DNA from: an uncultured Clostridia bacterium
GTDB taxonomy: Bacteria > Bacillota > Clostridia > Lachnospirales > Anaerotignaceae
Assembly: GCA_944383885.1 (NCBI GenBank)
Contig: CALWRF010000026.1
Location: 1-64,000, forward strand
DNA: 64,000 nucleotides
Reading direction: 5' to 3'
Each line of letters starts with the position of its first letter. Within the stretch, counting starts at the first letter, position 1. The notes under the pieces are model-generated. The model did not search any database, had not been told where the DNA came from, and was given only the letters and a program-made list of their open reading frames with translations. Below, in pieces: positions 63,356 through 64,000 of this stretch. Position numbers and translations under genes: made by a program.

Positions 63356-63811
63356 ATGGAGATAGAAAAAAAATATTTAACAAAAAGCATACCCTTTGAC
63401 TTAAATAAATTTCGCAAAACAGAAATTGAGCAGTGCTATATATCCACTGACCCTGTAATACGCATTAGGAAAAGCGATGATAAATATTATCTTACATTTA
63501 AAGGCGCCGGTGAAATAAGCCGGGAAGAATTTGAAACTTTCATTACTAAAAACCAGTACGAAAACCTTTTAAAAAAAGCCGAAACCAAAATCATATCCAA
63601 AACAAGATACTTTATTCCCCTTGATAACGGTCTTACTGCCGAAACAGATATATATTATGGAGAATTAAAAGGTCTTATTACAACAGAAGTTGAGTTTAAA
63701 ACTCAGGCAGACTGCTCTTCATTTATAGCGCCTGAATGGTTCGGAAAAGATATCTCTTCCGACAACAGATATAAAAACTCTTCTCTTTCTCGTTTTGGCA
63801 TTCCTGAATAA
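63356..63811 (+). CDS. CYTH-domain (triphosphate tunnel metalloenzyme-like) protein
   Basis: 151 residues. The ExExK motif MEIEKKY is at the start, then VIRIRKSDDKYYLTFKG and EISREEFE, typical of the CYTH beta-tunnel that binds triphosphates. It could be a triphosphatase or an adenylate-cyclase-like enzyme; most small bacterial ones hydrolyse inorganic triphosphate. ATG 63356 with GCGGAGG; an extended -10 (TGTTATAAT, 63319-63327) lies upstream. Terminator at 63827. Confidence 0.88.
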   Translation: MEIEKKYLTKSIPFDLNKFRKTEIEQCYISTDPVIRIRKSDDKYYLTFKGAGEISREEFETFITKNQYENLLKKAETKIISKTRYFIPLDNGLTAETDIYYGELKGLITTEVEFKTQADCSSFIAPEWFGKDISSDNRYKNSSLSRFGIPE

Positions 63812-63826
63812 AATAATTATCACAAG

Positions 63827-63860
63827 CAGCCGCACTTTAGTTTTTGTGCGGCTGTTTTTT
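63827..63860 (+). terminator. Terminator after the CYTH gene
   Basis: Nine-bp GC-rich stem CAGCCGCAC / GTGCGGCTG with a 10-nt loop, followed by seven T residues. Confidence 0.9.
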
Positions 63861-64000
63861 TACAAAAAATTACTTGTTATGTCAAATTTATAAAAAAAAA
63901 TACATTAAATCAATTGATTTTTTTATCGTCAAAAAATCGTATAACTTTTATTTTTACAACGTATGTTTTTATTTTGCGCCAATTAACAACGGCACAATCT

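Noticed and set aside
1..64000. CRISPR arrays and prophage
   Set aside because: No regularly spaced direct repeats, no cas genes, and no phage structural or integrase gene seen; the DUF1887 protein alone is not evidence of CRISPR.

Overview
The window reads as chromosome of an anaerobic, endospore-forming low-GC Firmicute, most likely a member of class Clostridia. The clues are AT-rich intergenic DNA, strong AGGAGG-type ribosome binding sites with frequent TTG/GTG starts, a complete spoIIIA operon, spoIVB and a spo0A homologue in their usual neighbourhood, a GerW (YtfJ) sporulation protein, pyruvate-phosphate dikinase, several radical-SAM enzymes and a HisZ-type histidine pathway. The genus cannot be fixed by reading alone. 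Most genes are on the minus strand. No CRISPR array, rRNA, phage or intact insertion sequence was found; the only RNA gene recognised is one tRNA-Leu(CAG).

Left part (1-19 kb): the start of a response regulator; a small accessory island (a radical-SAM/SPASM-like enzyme with an unusual cysteine pattern, coupled to a protein with a serine-rich N-terminal signature that runs into a decayed leucine-rich-repeat tail); ppdK; a Na/phosphate cotransporter; a ClC-type transporter; an orphan DegT-fold aminotransferase; gap; a small DUF896 protein; an envelope cluster ending in signal peptidase I; another radical-SAM protein; and a large S-layer-homology protein with about seven diverged repeats.

Middle (19-44 kb): addA without addB; a nine-gene histidine operon (hisZ-G-D-B-H-A-F-I-E) with a near-perfect promoter and a terminator; a CatA-like acetyltransferase; then the conserved Firmicute cluster asp23-nusB-xseA-xseB-ispA-dxs-tlyA-nadK-argR-recN, followed by an XRE regulator and mnmA, and then spoIVB and spo0A. 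The striking point is that the Spo0A homologue has lost the whole phosphorylation site of its receiver domain (Asp to Tyr, acidic pair to Cys-Cys, Lys to Glu) while keeping the DNA-binding domain.

Right part (44-64 kb): the spoIIIAA-AH operon, with a sigma-E-like promoter; a divergent LytTR regulator that also has a degenerate receiver; tyrA-aroA and a GDSL esterase; a lipoprotein; tRNA-Leu; a CARF/DUF1887-type protein outside any CRISPR locus and lacking the usual nuclease glutamate; the DUF1461-DUF2953-ytfJ membrane/sporulation set; two half-size TSUP permease genes; a B12-binding radical-SAM protein; nth; two small unknown genes; a DJ-1/PfpI protein; and a CYTH-domain protein.

Functionally the window combines housekeeping (central carbon, histidine, aromatic amino acids, isoprenoids, DNA repair) with the channel machinery of sporulation. 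Two regulators with pseudo-receivers lie beside the sporulation genes, so phosphorylation-independent control of sporulation, or its loss, is the most interesting hypothesis here.
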